Shown here: positions 8,564 through 17,273 of the stretch, one piece after another
How the letters are laid out: each line of letters begins with the position of its first letter
Position numbering within the stretch: position 1 is the first letter of the stretch
Assembly (NCBI GenBank): GCA_021802055.1
Contig: JAKAAY010000015.1
Location: 1 to 38,759 of the forward strand
From: Thermoplasmata archaeon
GTDB lineage: Archaea; Thermoplasmatota; Thermoplasmata; Thermoplasmatales; Thermoplasmataceae
Direction: 5' to 3'
Length of the DNA: 38,759 nucleotides
Position numbers and translations under genes: made by a program
Notes under the pieces: model-generated
The model's input: only the letters and a program-made list of their open reading frames with translations
What the model was told of the DNA's origin: nothing
Databases searched by the model: none

Positions 8564-9565
8564 GTGCAGGCGGCCCTATACACAGCAATGGATAAAGGCA
8601 GGGTAAGGTGCCTCGCATGTCGCAGGTACTGCATTCTGGGTTCTGATCAGAGAGGGTTCTGCGGCGTTAGGGCCAACAGAGCCGGTTCTCTATTACTGGA
8701 GAATTATGGTCAACCCGCAGCGGTCCACCTGGATCCCATTGAAAAGAAGCCTGTGCTTCATGCTCACCCTGGATCAAAGATTTTCTCCATTGGAACAACG
8801 GGTTGCAACTATGCCTGCCAGTACTGCCAGAACTGGCAGATCAGTCAGGATAAGAGCGTCGGTTCAGATTTCATCAGACCGGATGAAATTGTTTCCCATG
8901 CCATAAAATCTGGGGCCCAGGGTATAGCCTATACCTACAATGAACCAACAATCTTCATCGAGTATGCCAGAGACATTGGACTTGAAGCAAGGAGCAGGGG
9001 GCTCTTTAACATTTTTGTGACCAATGGATATGAGACCCCAGAATCCGTGAAGATGTCTGCGGAATTCCTGGATTTTGCCACCGTGGACTTCAAGGGGAAT
9101 GGTGCGACAGAATTTTACAGAAAGTATATATCTGTCCCATCTGCGGAACCCATATACGAAACGATCTCCTTGATGCTTGACCAAGGCATACATGTGGAGA
9201 TTACCGATCTCGTCGTGCCGGAAGTCGGTGATAGGGTCAACGATCTTGACATTATGCTGCGCAAAATCATGGATACAGCCGGCAGTGAAGTGCCTATCAG
9301 CTTCCTGAGATTTCACCCAGATTACAGGATGATGGATCTGCCCGTTACTACTGTCGAAACCCTTGAGAGCCACTGGCAGCACGCTGTTGACATGGGGTTC
9401 AAATATGTCTATATAGGAAACGTGCCAGGCCACAGGTACCAGAACACGTACTGCCCCGCATGTAAAAACATTGTTGTCAGGAGAGACGGGTTTAAAACGA
9501 ACTACGTACGGATTGCCCATGGCAGATGCGAGTTCTGCCATGAGAAGATACCGTATATCATGTAA
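8564..9565 (+). CDS. amrS: AmmeMemoRadiSam system radical SAM enzyme
   Basis: A radical S-adenosylmethionine enzyme of the AmrS/PflA-like group, about 333 residues from GTG 8564. The [4Fe-4S] motif is CNYACQYC. An N-terminal four-cysteine patch (CLACRRYC followed by GFCGVR) and a C-terminal pair of CxxC motifs (YCPAC and RCEFC) look like extra metal sites. The start is uncertain: GTG 8504 and ATG 8528 are in frame, but GTG 8564 gives the N-terminus usual for the family (M-x2-A-x-Y... before G-x-V-R-C). It follows MEMO on the same strand. The substrate is unknown; the constant company of AMMECR1 and MEMO suggests a shared modification pathway. Confidence 0.9.
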   Translation: MQAALYTAMDKGRVRCLACRRYCILGSDQRGFCGVRANRAGSLLLENYGQPAAVHLDPIEKKPVLHAHPGSKIFSIGTTGCNYACQYCQNWQISQDKSVGSDFIRPDEIVSHAIKSGAQGIAYTYNEPTIFIEYARDIGLEARSRGLFNIFVTNGYETPESVKMSAEFLDFATVDFKGNGATEFYRKYISVPSAEPIYETISLMLDQGIHVEITDLVVPEVGDRVNDLDIMLRKIMDTAGSEVPISFLRFHPDYRMMDLPVTTVETLESHWQHAVDMGFKYVYIGNVPGHRYQNTYCPACKNIVVRRDGFKTNYVRIAHGRCEFCHEKIPYIM

Positions 9566-9598
9566 ATGAATTTGCGATTTGAATTAGGACTGTGCCCT

Positions 9599-9631
9599 GT
9601 ACGCTCCTGGGTGGTGCCCCATACAGCGTAC
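9599..9631. promoter_or_regulatory. Nested inverted repeat upstream of the VWA promoter
   Basis: GTACGCT (9599-9605) pairs perfectly with AGCGTAC (9625-9631); inside, TGGG and CCCA can pair around a 6-nt loop. The element lies 34 nt after the radical SAM stop and about 10 nt before the TATA box of the VWA gene. It could be a regulator site beside the BRE/TATA or a terminator for the upstream operon; no T-run follows, which favours the first. Confidence 0.45.
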
Positions 9632-9640
9632 CAGTAAAAG

Positions 9641-9650
9641 TATATTATAT
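9641..9650 (+). promoter_or_regulatory. TATA box of the VWA/PP2C operon
   Basis: TATATTATAT is centred about 26 nt before ATG 9671, the exact spacing for a leaderless archaeal transcript. This decides the start of the VWA gene against the in-frame TTG at 9650, which lies inside the TATA-box region. Confidence 0.6.
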
Positions 9651-9670
9651 TGGGTCAGCAATTACTCACT

Positions 9671-10495
9671 ATGCCATACTCAGCAGAGATAAGCAGGAAT
9701 AACCCGGGACTGTTCGTTTTTCTCATTGATCAGTCCAGGTCCATGAGCCACAAGATCGGAGGAGGTTCCAGATCAAAGGCTGTAGAAGCCTCTGATGCTA
9801 TCAACAAACAACTCAATGAACTCCTCAACCGTTGCACTAAATCAGAAGGCGTGAGGAATTATTTCGAGATAGGTATAATTGGCTACGGCGTTGCCAGAGA
9901 AACAGCAACATCACTCCTGAAGGATTCACAGATCGTCCCTGTCTCTGAACTGGAGACGAGGATTCTTAAGGTAGAGAAGAGGAAACAGGTCATCGAGGGA
10001 GAAGAAATTGATTTTGACTTCCCCGTATGGTTCGAGCCTGTGGCTGCCAGCGACACCCCGATGGTGAAAGCCTTCACTATGGCCAAGGACTGGACAAGCT
10101 CCTGGATAAACACCCACATGAATTCTTATCCACCGGTGATCATAAACATCAGCGACGGGGAAGCAACCGACGGGGATCCGTCTGCCGTCGTTAACGACAT
10201 CAAGGAAATGGCAACATACGATGGCAACGCACTGGTCTGGAATTGCCATCTTTCCGAGTCAAGAATCACCCCTGTTTCGTACCCAGCATCAGACAGTCAC
10301 CTCCCGGAAGACAAGTATGCCCGAAAGATGTTTGAAATGTCAAGCGAGCTCCCGGAATCCATGATTGCTATCGCCAGGGAAGAGTATAAGGATATCGAGC
10401 GGGGGGCCAGAGGGTATGTCTTCAACGCGCAGTTAGAGGACCTCATAAAGCTGCTTGACATAGGTACCAGGGCAATATCTTCGCTGATGCGATGA
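9671..10495 (+). CDS. VWA domain protein, TerY/YegL-like
   Basis: A 274-residue von Willebrand factor A domain protein with a complete MIDAS metal site: D-x-S-x-S as DQSRS (residues 20-24), Thr in SDTPM (129) and Asp in ISDGEATDGD (162). VWA proteins of this type (TerY, YegL) are cytoplasmic and are found with a PP2C phosphatase and a Hanks-type kinase. Here the PP2C gene overlaps its stop by 4 nt (ATGA) and the kinase gene lies convergently beyond. No signal peptide or membrane helix is seen. It probably acts as a metal-dependent adaptor or kinase target rather than an enzyme. ATG 9671 is set by the TATA spacing. Confidence 0.88.
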   Translation: MPYSAEISRNNPGLFVFLIDQSRSMSHKIGGGSRSKAVEASDAINKQLNELLNRCTKSEGVRNYFEIGIIGYGVARETATSLLKDSQIVPVSELETRILKVEKRKQVIEGEEIDFDFPVWFEPVAASDTPMVKAFTMAKDWTSSWINTHMNSYPPVIINISDGEATDGDPSAVVNDIKEMATYDGNALVWNCHLSESRITPVSYPASDSHLPEDKYARKMFEMSSELPESMIAIAREEYKDIERGARGYVFNAQLEDLIKLLDIGTRAISSLMR

Positions 10496-11211
10496 TTAGT
10501 GTAAGAGAGTTTACAGCGCCAAAGTTTGGCAACAAGCCTGAGGAGAATGAGGATTATCTGCTCTTCGACTCGGGCAAACTCAAATTTGCCGTTGCAGATG
10601 GTGCCAGCGATTCTATTTTTTCAGGCATATGGGCAAAGGCACTGGTCGAGTCCTATCTAAATTCAGATCTATCGTTATTCGATGATGGGGCTTTCATTCA
10701 GCAACTGGTCAGAACAGCCAGAGACAGATGGTACGAAGAGATAAAATGGGACCAGCTGAAACTTTTCGTGAAAAACAAGGCAATAAATGGATCTTTCTCC
10801 ACGTTTACCGCACTCGAGGGAAAGAATGCCGGTGACGTGATCGAGTTCAAAGTGGTTTCTGTTGGCGACAGCTGTTTCCTCAGAAACCAGAATGGATCCC
10901 TGGACTCATTTCCCCTTTCCAGGGCCGAGGATTTCAACATATCTCCCAAACTGATCTGGAGTGGTTACGGCTCTCCATTTTCCAGGGAATTCAAGTGGCG
11001 AAAGCCTGACTTCAAATCCATGAGTTTTACCGCGTCAGCCGCCGATTTTGTGCTTGCAACAGATGCTGTTTCCAAATGGATCATAGAGTATTACCCGGAA
11101 TCATGGGATCACATAGTTGACGGCGATCCAATGGAGCTATTCAGGGATCAGATAGCCAGCAAGAAGATGCGGAATGATGACCTTACATTCCTCCACATAA
11201 GCGTTACGTGA
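10492..11211 (+). CDS. PP2C-family Ser/Thr protein phosphatase (YegK-like)
   Basis: A 239-residue PP2C (PPM) phosphatase expected to reverse the neighbouring kinase's phosphorylation. The two-metal site residues are all present: Asp21 in ENEDYLL, Asp36-Gly37 in VADGASD, Asp191 in LATDAVS and Asp230 in NDDLTFL; GDS at 125-127 is the conserved core turn. It overlaps the VWA gene by 4 nt at the start. Its last 8 nt overlap the last 8 nt of the kinase gene on the other strand (11204-11211). It lacks the classical long flap insertions, as in the short PP2C of the TerY triad. Confidence in the fold is high; the substrate is inferred from context. Confidence 0.88.
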   Translation: MISVREFTAPKFGNKPEENEDYLLFDSGKLKFAVADGASDSIFSGIWAKALVESYLNSDLSLFDDGAFIQQLVRTARDRWYEEIKWDQLKLFVKNKAINGSFSTFTALEGKNAGDVIEFKVVSVGDSCFLRNQNGSLDSFPLSRAEDFNISPKLIWSGYGSPFSREFKWRKPDFKSMSFTASAADFVLATDAVSKWIIEYYPESWDHIVDGDPMELFRDQIASKKMRNDDLTFLHISVT

Positions 11212-12595
11212 TCTGGCTCAGCGAGAACGATTTCCACTGAGAGTCATGCGAACAAAATGCAGCAAGAAGTTCCGCATTGGCCCTGAGTCTTTTGCTGCCC
11301 TTCAGGAGATCGGAAAACACCTTTGACTTCCCCGGGTGGATGAAATCCGATGCCTGGAAGATGAGCCTGTCAGAGTCGCTCTGATTGTAGCCCCAGAATT
11401 TCCTGTCTTCCGCAACTGCCCTCAGGGATAGGTATATCACCAGGGCGGAGAAATTATCCATGGACTGATTGAATTCGTCGCCTCTTCTGGGGTGCTGGAA
11501 GTGCTCGTGGCCCTTCTCTGATGAGGTCTTGCCCTTCAGTGGAGGCACAAACATGCCATCATAATCGATGAACGTTATATCGCCTGTCGGGGAAACTATG
11601 ATGTTGTCGCCCGAGAGATCGCCGTGAGCTATGCCTGAGTCCTGAAGACTCATTACGCCTTCCAGAAATGATTTTGCAGCCTTCTCGATCATGGCCCGGT
11701 CTCCCAGATTCCTCTCTATGAACTGGTTGAGCGTGATGCCTTCCACCCACTCCAGCATAAGCAATGGGAAATACTCCTTGGGCTTGTTCATTACCCTCAC
11801 TGCGGAAGGATGGTAGTTAAAATTCACGAGAAAGGGATGCTTTACCAGGGAAAGATACCAGCTTATGTAGAAGTAGCGTTCCGCGATATCGGGGGAGGCC
11901 CTCGTGAAAAGCTTTAGTGCCCAGTTTTTGCCGTCAATTGAGGCTTTGAATACCGTTCCGAAGTTGCCCGAGCCATAAACGTATGATTTCATCTTTACAT
12001 TGGGATTGGGCTGAAGCTTGGCGTTCAGGAGGTGAGAATACTGAGAGGATATGGAGAACTTGAGATTTTGAAGAGCCTGGGAGTAGTTGGAGGATATTGG
12101 CCATATTCTGGCCTGGGTTTCCAGAATTTCCTTCGGAGGCTTGGGGGGGTTTGGAATACCGGAAATTTTGCCCGGTGATCCGGACTCCTTTGCTGGTTTT
12201 GGGGTCTTTTCCTTCCTTGGTGCTTTTGGTTCCTTTGCTGGTTTTACCGGCTTCTGAGAAGGCTCTGCCTTAACCTTCTCCACCCTGAAGGTAAACGGCT
12301 TGATGACAATGCCTGATGAGTGGTAAACCGCGACCGAGGCTGCATATTCCCCGACGCCATCCAGTCTGGTATCCACGTGATATTTCCCATCAGAACCGAT
12401 GGTAGCGCGAGCAAGCTTTTCGAATCCATCGCTGGAGATCATGGCAATGTCTATACGCCTGAGGCCAGACATTGAAGGAAGCGAAACTGTGAAGGAACTC
12501 AAGCCACCTCTCTGCGGCCCATCGTATGATACTTCGATCTCCTCGGGTCCTATGGAATCCTTCTTTGGCTTTGCATCCTTTGTTCCTCTGGACAA
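11204..12595 (-). CDS. Hanks-type protein kinase with N-terminal Ig-like domain (YegI/TerY-triad type)
   Basis: A 463-residue kinase. Residues about 19-106 look like a beta-sandwich (Ig/E-set-like) domain; 108-157 form a Pro/Lys-rich low-complexity linker; about 200-450 form the kinase domain. Kinase motifs: Gly-loop YGSGNFGTVFKA (207-218), catalytic Lys228 (ALKLF), hinge MLEWVEG, catalytic loop HGDLSGDN (324-331) and metal-binding FIDYDGMFVP (342-351), where DYD replaces DFG. The QHPRR element (367-371) is typical of the YegI/TerY-associated branch. The start is TTG 12595; no ATG lies nearby. It converges on, and overlaps, the PP2C gene by 8 nt. No membrane segment is visible in the protein itself. 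Confidence 0.87.
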   Translation of the reverse strand: MSRGTKDAKPKKDSIGPEEIEVSYDGPQRGGLSSFTVSLPSMSGLRRIDIAMISSDGFEKLARATIGSDGKYHVDTRLDGVGEYAASVAVYHSSGIVIKPFTFRVEKVKAEPSQKPVKPAKEPKAPRKEKTPKPAKESGSPGKISGIPNPPKPPKEILETQARIWPISSNYSQALQNLKFSISSQYSHLLNAKLQPNPNVKMKSYVYGSGNFGTVFKASIDGKNWALKLFTRASPDIAERYFYISWYLSLVKHPFLVNFNYHPSAVRVMNKPKEYFPLLMLEWVEGITLNQFIERNLGDRAMIEKAAKSFLEGVMSLQDSGIAHGDLSGDNIIVSPTGDITFIDYDGMFVPPLKGKTSSEKGHEHFQHPRRGDEFNQSMDNFSALVIYLSLRAVAEDRKFWGYNQSDSDRLIFQASDFIHPGKSKVFSDLLKGSKRLRANAELLAAFCSHDSQWKSFSLSQIT

Positions 12596-12712
12596 TGTAA
12601 GATGAGATGAGGTCTCTGCTAAAGAGCCTTTTGATACTACCGAAGACTAACAGCTTGATCCCTGTATTGATATGCGCAATTTCAGGAATTTACGCGACAG
12701 GATCCATATTTC

Positions 12713-13222
12713 TTATGGGACAATTACGAGGTACGCGAGCACTCCGATCACCATCAGCGCCGAAACAGCAATTGCCGCTAGTGTGATCCTCTTCAGTCTT
12801 CTTTCCCCCAGTATAAAGTGTGGGAACGATTTTTCGTAGGATGACCCAATCTGATAGCCGGCTATCTGCGAGAACCTAATCATGCTGGGAAACAGCGCAC
12901 TCTCAAAGAGTGCAAGATACACAACGATCAGCACGTACGAAACAGGATAGAGCCCTGAAAGAATTGCACCGGCTCCGTCAGACCCAAACCCGGAAGCCAG
13001 CAGTGCAGCAAAAACGGAGAAAAGAATCGAGGTTATGCCGAAAATTCTGAGCAGTGAAAGGCCCCTTCCCAGCAACAGGCTAGAATCTATGGCAGTCTTT
13101 CTCTGCACCGCCATGGAGATAAACGGTATCACGACGTAAAACAACGCGACGAGGATGCCAAGAAAAGTCCCGAGTGCCAATACTACAAGGAAATAGCCGG
13201 CAGTAGCAGGGTCCAACATCAT
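12713..13222 (-). CDS. Four-helix membrane protein of unknown function
   Basis: A 169-residue membrane protein with four predicted helices: about residues 10-35, 55-77, 88-107 and 147-168, with a conserved-looking polar stretch (RFSQIAGYQIGSSYEKSFP) between helices 3 and 4. I recognise no family. It lies upstream of the kinase on the same strand with a 117-bp gap, so it could be cotranscribed with the kinase. ATG 13222 follows a TATA-like TAATATTAA by about 25 nt, so its mRNA is probably leaderless. It could anchor or sense for the kinase module, but that is only a context inference. Confidence 0.7.
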   Translation of the reverse strand: MMLDPATAGYFLVVLALGTFLGILVALFYVVIPFISMAVQRKTAIDSSLLLGRGLSLLRIFGITSILFSVFAALLASGFGSDGAGAILSGLYPVSYVLIVVYLALFESALFPSMIRFSQIAGYQIGSSYEKSFPHFILGERRLKRITLAAIAVSALMVIGVLAYLVIVP

Positions 13223-13390
13223 TATGCATAGGTGAAGAGGACTCAGTTAATATTACTGTTTTTTTTCAAGTGTCCAACCGACGTTGGAGCTGAGACGGGA
13301 TATGGCGCTGCCTTTTTCGCACTTGTTATCCGGGTTTATGGATAGACTCGCAGCAACCCGTTATAACTGGCAAGGTTTATCAAATGCCAT

Positions 13391-14404
13391 TTGCTTGTCG
13401 TTACTGAGCCAGATTTGACCATACCAGTGCAGTTCATGGGAGAGCCCTTTTTCTTTTCGCCAGAGGAGGAGAAAAAGCGGAAGCTCACCTTTGTAGGGAT
13501 CGCGCCAGAAAATGCGACAAGCATCGAAAAATCCATAATAAGTATAGATGATATCTCAGACGAGATCGGTATTCCCAGGGAAATTTTTGTGGTATCTCAC
13601 CTCGACAACCCTAGAACCGCAATGGAACTCAACGACCTTGTGAGGAAATATGAAGAGCTCACTGTCATTGAATCTTCTGGGATATACGGGCTCGACATGC
13701 AAAGATGCGTTGCGGAGAGCTCAGGGAACTATATTGTGACCTTCTCCCCCGACAGCACTTATGATCCCTCCTGGGCTGACGTTATTGACAGGTTTATCAA
13801 GAGCAGGGAAAAAAAAGTCCTCTATTCTGCCCTCTCGATTTATCCACGCAAGATACTGGAGGAAACTGGCGGGTGGAGAGGTTTGAGAGTGTGCTGGGAC
13901 ACAGATTTCCTGGCCAGGGTGAGCAGGACGTTCGGCATTATCTTCATACCCGTTGAAAATGGTGATTTCCCACATTCATTTCTTTACTCCACCGGGAACT
14001 CCATTAAAAAACACAGGTCCGCCAACAGAGCGCTGATGGTGAACAGTTCACTCCTCCGTTACAGGGATTCAATGATTGCCTGCAATTTCTCCTTCCGGGA
14101 TATAATTGAAAGAATCCGACTGGAGAGGTTTTCGCGCAGACCAAAGGCCCAGGTACGCCTGCTTGCAGCCTATCTTCTGGCCCGATGGTACCTCAGAAAA
14201 CACCAGGACAGCGATGAAAACAGGTACGTCAGGCTGGCAGATGCATTCCTGGAGTCCATTATTTTCAAGGAATACGAAAGATTCACAGGAGAATCCATGT
14301 CCATAAGGTTAAAGATCAACTCCGGCGACATGAGGTATCTCAGTGGACACAGCAGTACCTGGCAGAAAATGCAGGAAAGAATACAGGCGCTGATTCAGAC
14401 ATAA
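13391..14404 (+). CDS. Glycosyltransferase-like protein (divergent GT2)
   Basis: A roughly 337-residue protein with a degenerate GT-A-like pattern. The segment EIFVVSHLDN resembles the second beta strand of GT2 enzymes, CVAESSGNYIVTFSPDSTYDPSW the strand carrying the D-x-D (here PDS), and GGWRG...VCWDTDFLARVSRTFG the GGFDE/ED-x-DL region. The acceptor half (about 210-330) is helical and basic. There is no membrane helix. The start is uncertain: TTG 13391 fits the TATA-like GTTATAAC about 25-30 nt upstream, while ATG 13436 is the first in-frame ATG. It precedes the surface protein gene and probably belongs to the surface-glycan cluster. Catalytic competence is unclear. Confidence 0.6.
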   Translation: MLVVTEPDLTIPVQFMGEPFFFSPEEEKKRKLTFVGIAPENATSIEKSIISIDDISDEIGIPREIFVVSHLDNPRTAMELNDLVRKYEELTVIESSGIYGLDMQRCVAESSGNYIVTFSPDSTYDPSWADVIDRFIKSREKKVLYSALSIYPRKILEETGGWRGLRVCWDTDFLARVSRTFGIIFIPVENGDFPHSFLYSTGNSIKKHRSANRALMVNSSLLRYRDSMIACNFSFRDIIERIRLERFSRRPKAQVRLLAAYLLARWYLRKHQDSDENRYVRLADAFLESIIFKEYERFTGESMSIRLKINSGDMRYLSGHSSTWQKMQERIQALIQT

Positions 14405-14498
14405 TGCCGCAATAGGGTAAACTACAGTTTATGCAATAAGTGGAATTCTACTTATCGCGTATTCCGTCACTATTTCTATATCGTTATCATCCCGTGGC

Positions 14499-17255
14499 GT
14501 GAAAGTCCACCTGATCGTCCTATCTGTAGCCCTCATTGTTCTTCCCGTTTCGATCGTTCACCACACCGCTGAGGGGGCAGTTCCACTGTCCGCGAATGTC
14601 CATAACAGAGGGATGTCAGCGCCAGTTACTCTGGACGCCACAATTGGTGACAACCAGACTGAGTCACGCTGTTTTCTCTTCCATAATCTGACTGTTTCAG
14701 AGGGCTCGACCCTTAGCATCAGGAATTCAGTAGTGACTTTCCAGAATCCTGATCCGGCCCTGGTTAACCATGGCAGGGTCATAGTCTGCAATTCCACTCT
14801 ATCCATGCACACACAGGGATTTTCACGTCTCCTGAGTTGCGGCGGTTCAAACAGTTCAATGGCATCTTTCATCATGAAAAACAGCTCCCTCTTCATTGAC
14901 GGTTTTGTGAATATCACCAATACAAAATTCTGCCTGTGGAATTCCACCATCTCAAACGGCACAGGACATGTTTTTCCCCATGAATCCATAGATTTCACAT
15001 CTAGCATCGTATACCTTCACATGTCAAAGATTCAGGGGCTTGCCCAGGATAACCTTACGCATAGTTTTAGTGCGGGCTCCATAAATGACAGTTCTGTACC
15101 GATCTCAAATCCAGGCAGTGTTCACTATACAGCAAATACCACCTATGGAGGAAATCTCATGGTAGAATCCATGAATTTTTCCCTTCTGGTGAGCGGCAAT
15201 AATCCTTACTGCGGAAATTATCTGGATGTGAGGTTGAATGGCGTATCCCTGGCAATGGAACAGCTGCCCAATACTGGATCAATATACTCCAGAAGGGAGT
15301 ATTCCTTCGACGTCAACCTGGAGAAGCTCCAGATGAACCTCACCTCAATACTTTCCGGGTTAACTCTGTATTATAACATGAGCACGGATATCAGGTCAAA
15401 TTCCACAATATGGTCCATCTCGGCAGCAATCATGTCGCAGGACTGGGTGGACAGGTACGGGAATGAATTCAATGAGGTCAGGGCGGTGAACTCTACCGTA
15501 GTGTCATATTGTTCGAACCTCGGGATAAACGATTATGCCAAGAGCCTGAATTGTTCCGTTCCCGATCCTCAGGCTGACATGTTAGTACTCCGGAAAGGGA
15601 GCGCTGCCTATCTTGCTGGAAATTTCTACGATCATCATGGAAATTCAAATTGCCTGCCTGTACTTGCGTCCAGCAGTTCCCTGGCAGTAACTCTGTCTGT
15701 GATCAACATAACTGCTTGCTCCGGTCAAACGCCATTGAACGGTTTCAATATCTCGTCCACATCAGAGGCGCTCAATGAATCACAACGGGCCCTGGGAGAG
15801 CGATGCCTGGAAGCTGGAGAAAGGACCTTTGCTCAGTATAGTGGGTCTCTTGACATCGTTCGTAATGGCAGGGGTAAGATGCTGCTACCCAATTCGCTGA
15901 TCTCTCCCCAGGAGCAACCGGTTTACCTGGGGGCCTTCAACATAACTGTTGCCGGCAAGACGCTCTTCTTTTCGCCAACTCCGTTTCCTGCAGCACACTC
16001 ACTTCAGGGCAACCTCAATTTTTCCTTCTCTCTGGCGATACCAGCGGTGTCCAGCCTCGATAAATACATGCTTGCACACGCAGCTGGCAACCTGTCCTTC
16101 ATGATTTTCCGGAATTATGATCGCCAGTACTCCCTGCAGGCTTTTCTGTCCATACCGCTGGCGGGTGTTTCCAAGGCATGCAGCACGCAGCTCCTGACAA
16201 GCTCCCAAAACATCACCTTTCCCTTAAAAGTCCCGGGTTATATAGATGCGGCAAGCGTGCACGTATATCTGAACCTGTCACTCTCCACAGAAACACCGCA
16301 AGGGAGCACGTTGCACTTCACTTTCCGTCTTCCGGTGAGAAATTCGGTATCCATCAGGCTGAACTCCTCGTTCGACCCATTGTCAGGACTGCTGAATGAT
16401 ACCATCTGTGACCTTAGCTCCCCCAGCAGCATTCCAATGACACTGGTCATAGAAAATGAGACCACGGGTAGTGTACTGGAAAGAACGAACATCAGCGGCA
16501 CAGCAGGATGCGGTAGCAGGATTATTTCCCTATACCTTGGACCCTCCACGAATGCTACAGTTGGGAGCCTGCTCATAGTTCCGCCTGATTACATGGATGC
16601 ATATCCGACCGCGGTCAGCGTTATGGCAAAAAATGCCACTACGTACAAGGTTTCGTTCAACGAAATTGGGCTTCCCGCCTGTACGCCCTGGGCAGTAAAC
16701 CAATCCGGTTCAATTCTTGTTTCAGGCAGTCCGTGGATCAACGTCACGCTTCCCAATGGGAGCTACAGGTTTACAATACCGGAAATCCATGGCTATGACT
16801 CTAAGGCCTTTTCCTGCTCCTTCCGCGTCAGAGGGAGTTCTCTTGTGATCCCGATCAGCTTCATGGTGCACCGCTATATTGTGACGATCATGGAAATGGG
16901 AATCCCTGCCTTTACTTCCTGGTCTGCGTGGATAGGTAATTCGCTTCATACTGCAAATTCCACCATGATGGTCATTTCCCTTCCTGAAGGCGTATATGTC
17001 TTCTCTCCCGAAATCTCGGGAAACTACTTCCCGTCGAATTCATCCTGGGTCATTACCGTATCCGGAAACACAACGGTGAATGTCACTTACAGGTTTTTAC
17101 ATCAACAGTTCCTGGGAGGTTTCTTCGATTTTGTAACTTACAACTACCCTGGGGTCTCAGCGCTCCTGCTGACGCTCATACTCCTTGTGGAATACTGGAG
17201 GCTCAGATCCGGATTCTTCTTTACGGGAGACAGAGGCTCAAAAAAAGAAAAATAG
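14499..17255 (+). CDS. Large cell-surface protein with C-terminal anchor
   Basis: A 918-residue secreted, membrane-anchored protein. Residues 1-27 form a signal peptide (hydrophobic LIVLSVALIVLPVSIV, then A-E-G-A). The long ectodomain is Ser/Thr/Asn-rich with many N-x-S/T sequons, suggesting heavy N-glycosylation. Two copies of the Thermoplasmata surface repeat (F-x-E-x-GLP-x-C-T-x-W... N-G-S-Y-x-F) occupy about 716-790 and 788-866. A single helix (VSALLLTLILLVEYW, about 890-905) and a short basic tail end the protein. GTG 14499 is the start consistent with the signal peptide. Flanking glycosyltransferase and sugar-phosphatase genes fit a glycosylated surface-layer or adhesin role. Confidence 0.78.
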   Translation: MKVHLIVLSVALIVLPVSIVHHTAEGAVPLSANVHNRGMSAPVTLDATIGDNQTESRCFLFHNLTVSEGSTLSIRNSVVTFQNPDPALVNHGRVIVCNSTLSMHTQGFSRLLSCGGSNSSMASFIMKNSSLFIDGFVNITNTKFCLWNSTISNGTGHVFPHESIDFTSSIVYLHMSKIQGLAQDNLTHSFSAGSINDSSVPISNPGSVHYTANTTYGGNLMVESMNFSLLVSGNNPYCGNYLDVRLNGVSLAMEQLPNTGSIYSRREYSFDVNLEKLQMNLTSILSGLTLYYNMSTDIRSNSTIWSISAAIMSQDWVDRYGNEFNEVRAVNSTVVSYCSNLGINDYAKSLNCSVPDPQADMLVLRKGSAAYLAGNFYDHHGNSNCLPVLASSSSLAVTLSVINITACSGQTPLNGFNISSTSEALNESQRALGERCLEAGERTFAQYSGSLDIVRNGRGKMLLPNSLISPQEQPVYLGAFNITVAGKTLFFSPTPFPAAHSLQGNLNFSFSLAIPAVSSLDKYMLAHAAGNLSFMIFRNYDRQYSLQAFLSIPLAGVSKACSTQLLTSSQNITFPLKVPGYIDAASVHVYLNLSLSTETPQGSTLHFTFRLPVRNSVSIRLNSSFDPLSGLLNDTICDLSSPSSIPMTLVIENETTGSVLERTNISGTAGCGSRIISLYLGPSTNATVGSLLIVPPDYMDAYPTAVSVMAKNATTYKVSFNEIGLPACTPWAVNQSGSILVSGSPWINVTLPNGSYRFTIPEIHGYDSKAFSCSFRVRGSSLVIPISFMVHRYIVTIMEMGIPAFTSWSAWIGNSLHTANSTMMVISLPEGVYVFSPEISGNYFPSNSSWVITVSGNTTVNVTYRFLHQQFLGGFFDFVTYNYPGVSALLLTLILLVEYWRLRSGFFFTGDRGSKKEK

Positions 17256-17273
17256 CCGTGCACTCTGGAGGTC

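Noticed and set aside
8864-9541. Long minus-strand open frame opposite the radical SAM gene
   Set aside because: It is the mirror of a clear enzyme with catalytic cysteines on the plus strand and has no recognisable motif of its own.
14558-15007. 149-codon minus-strand frame opposite the 918-aa surface protein
   Set aside because: No motif, and the plus strand has a signal peptide and family repeats in one continuous frame.
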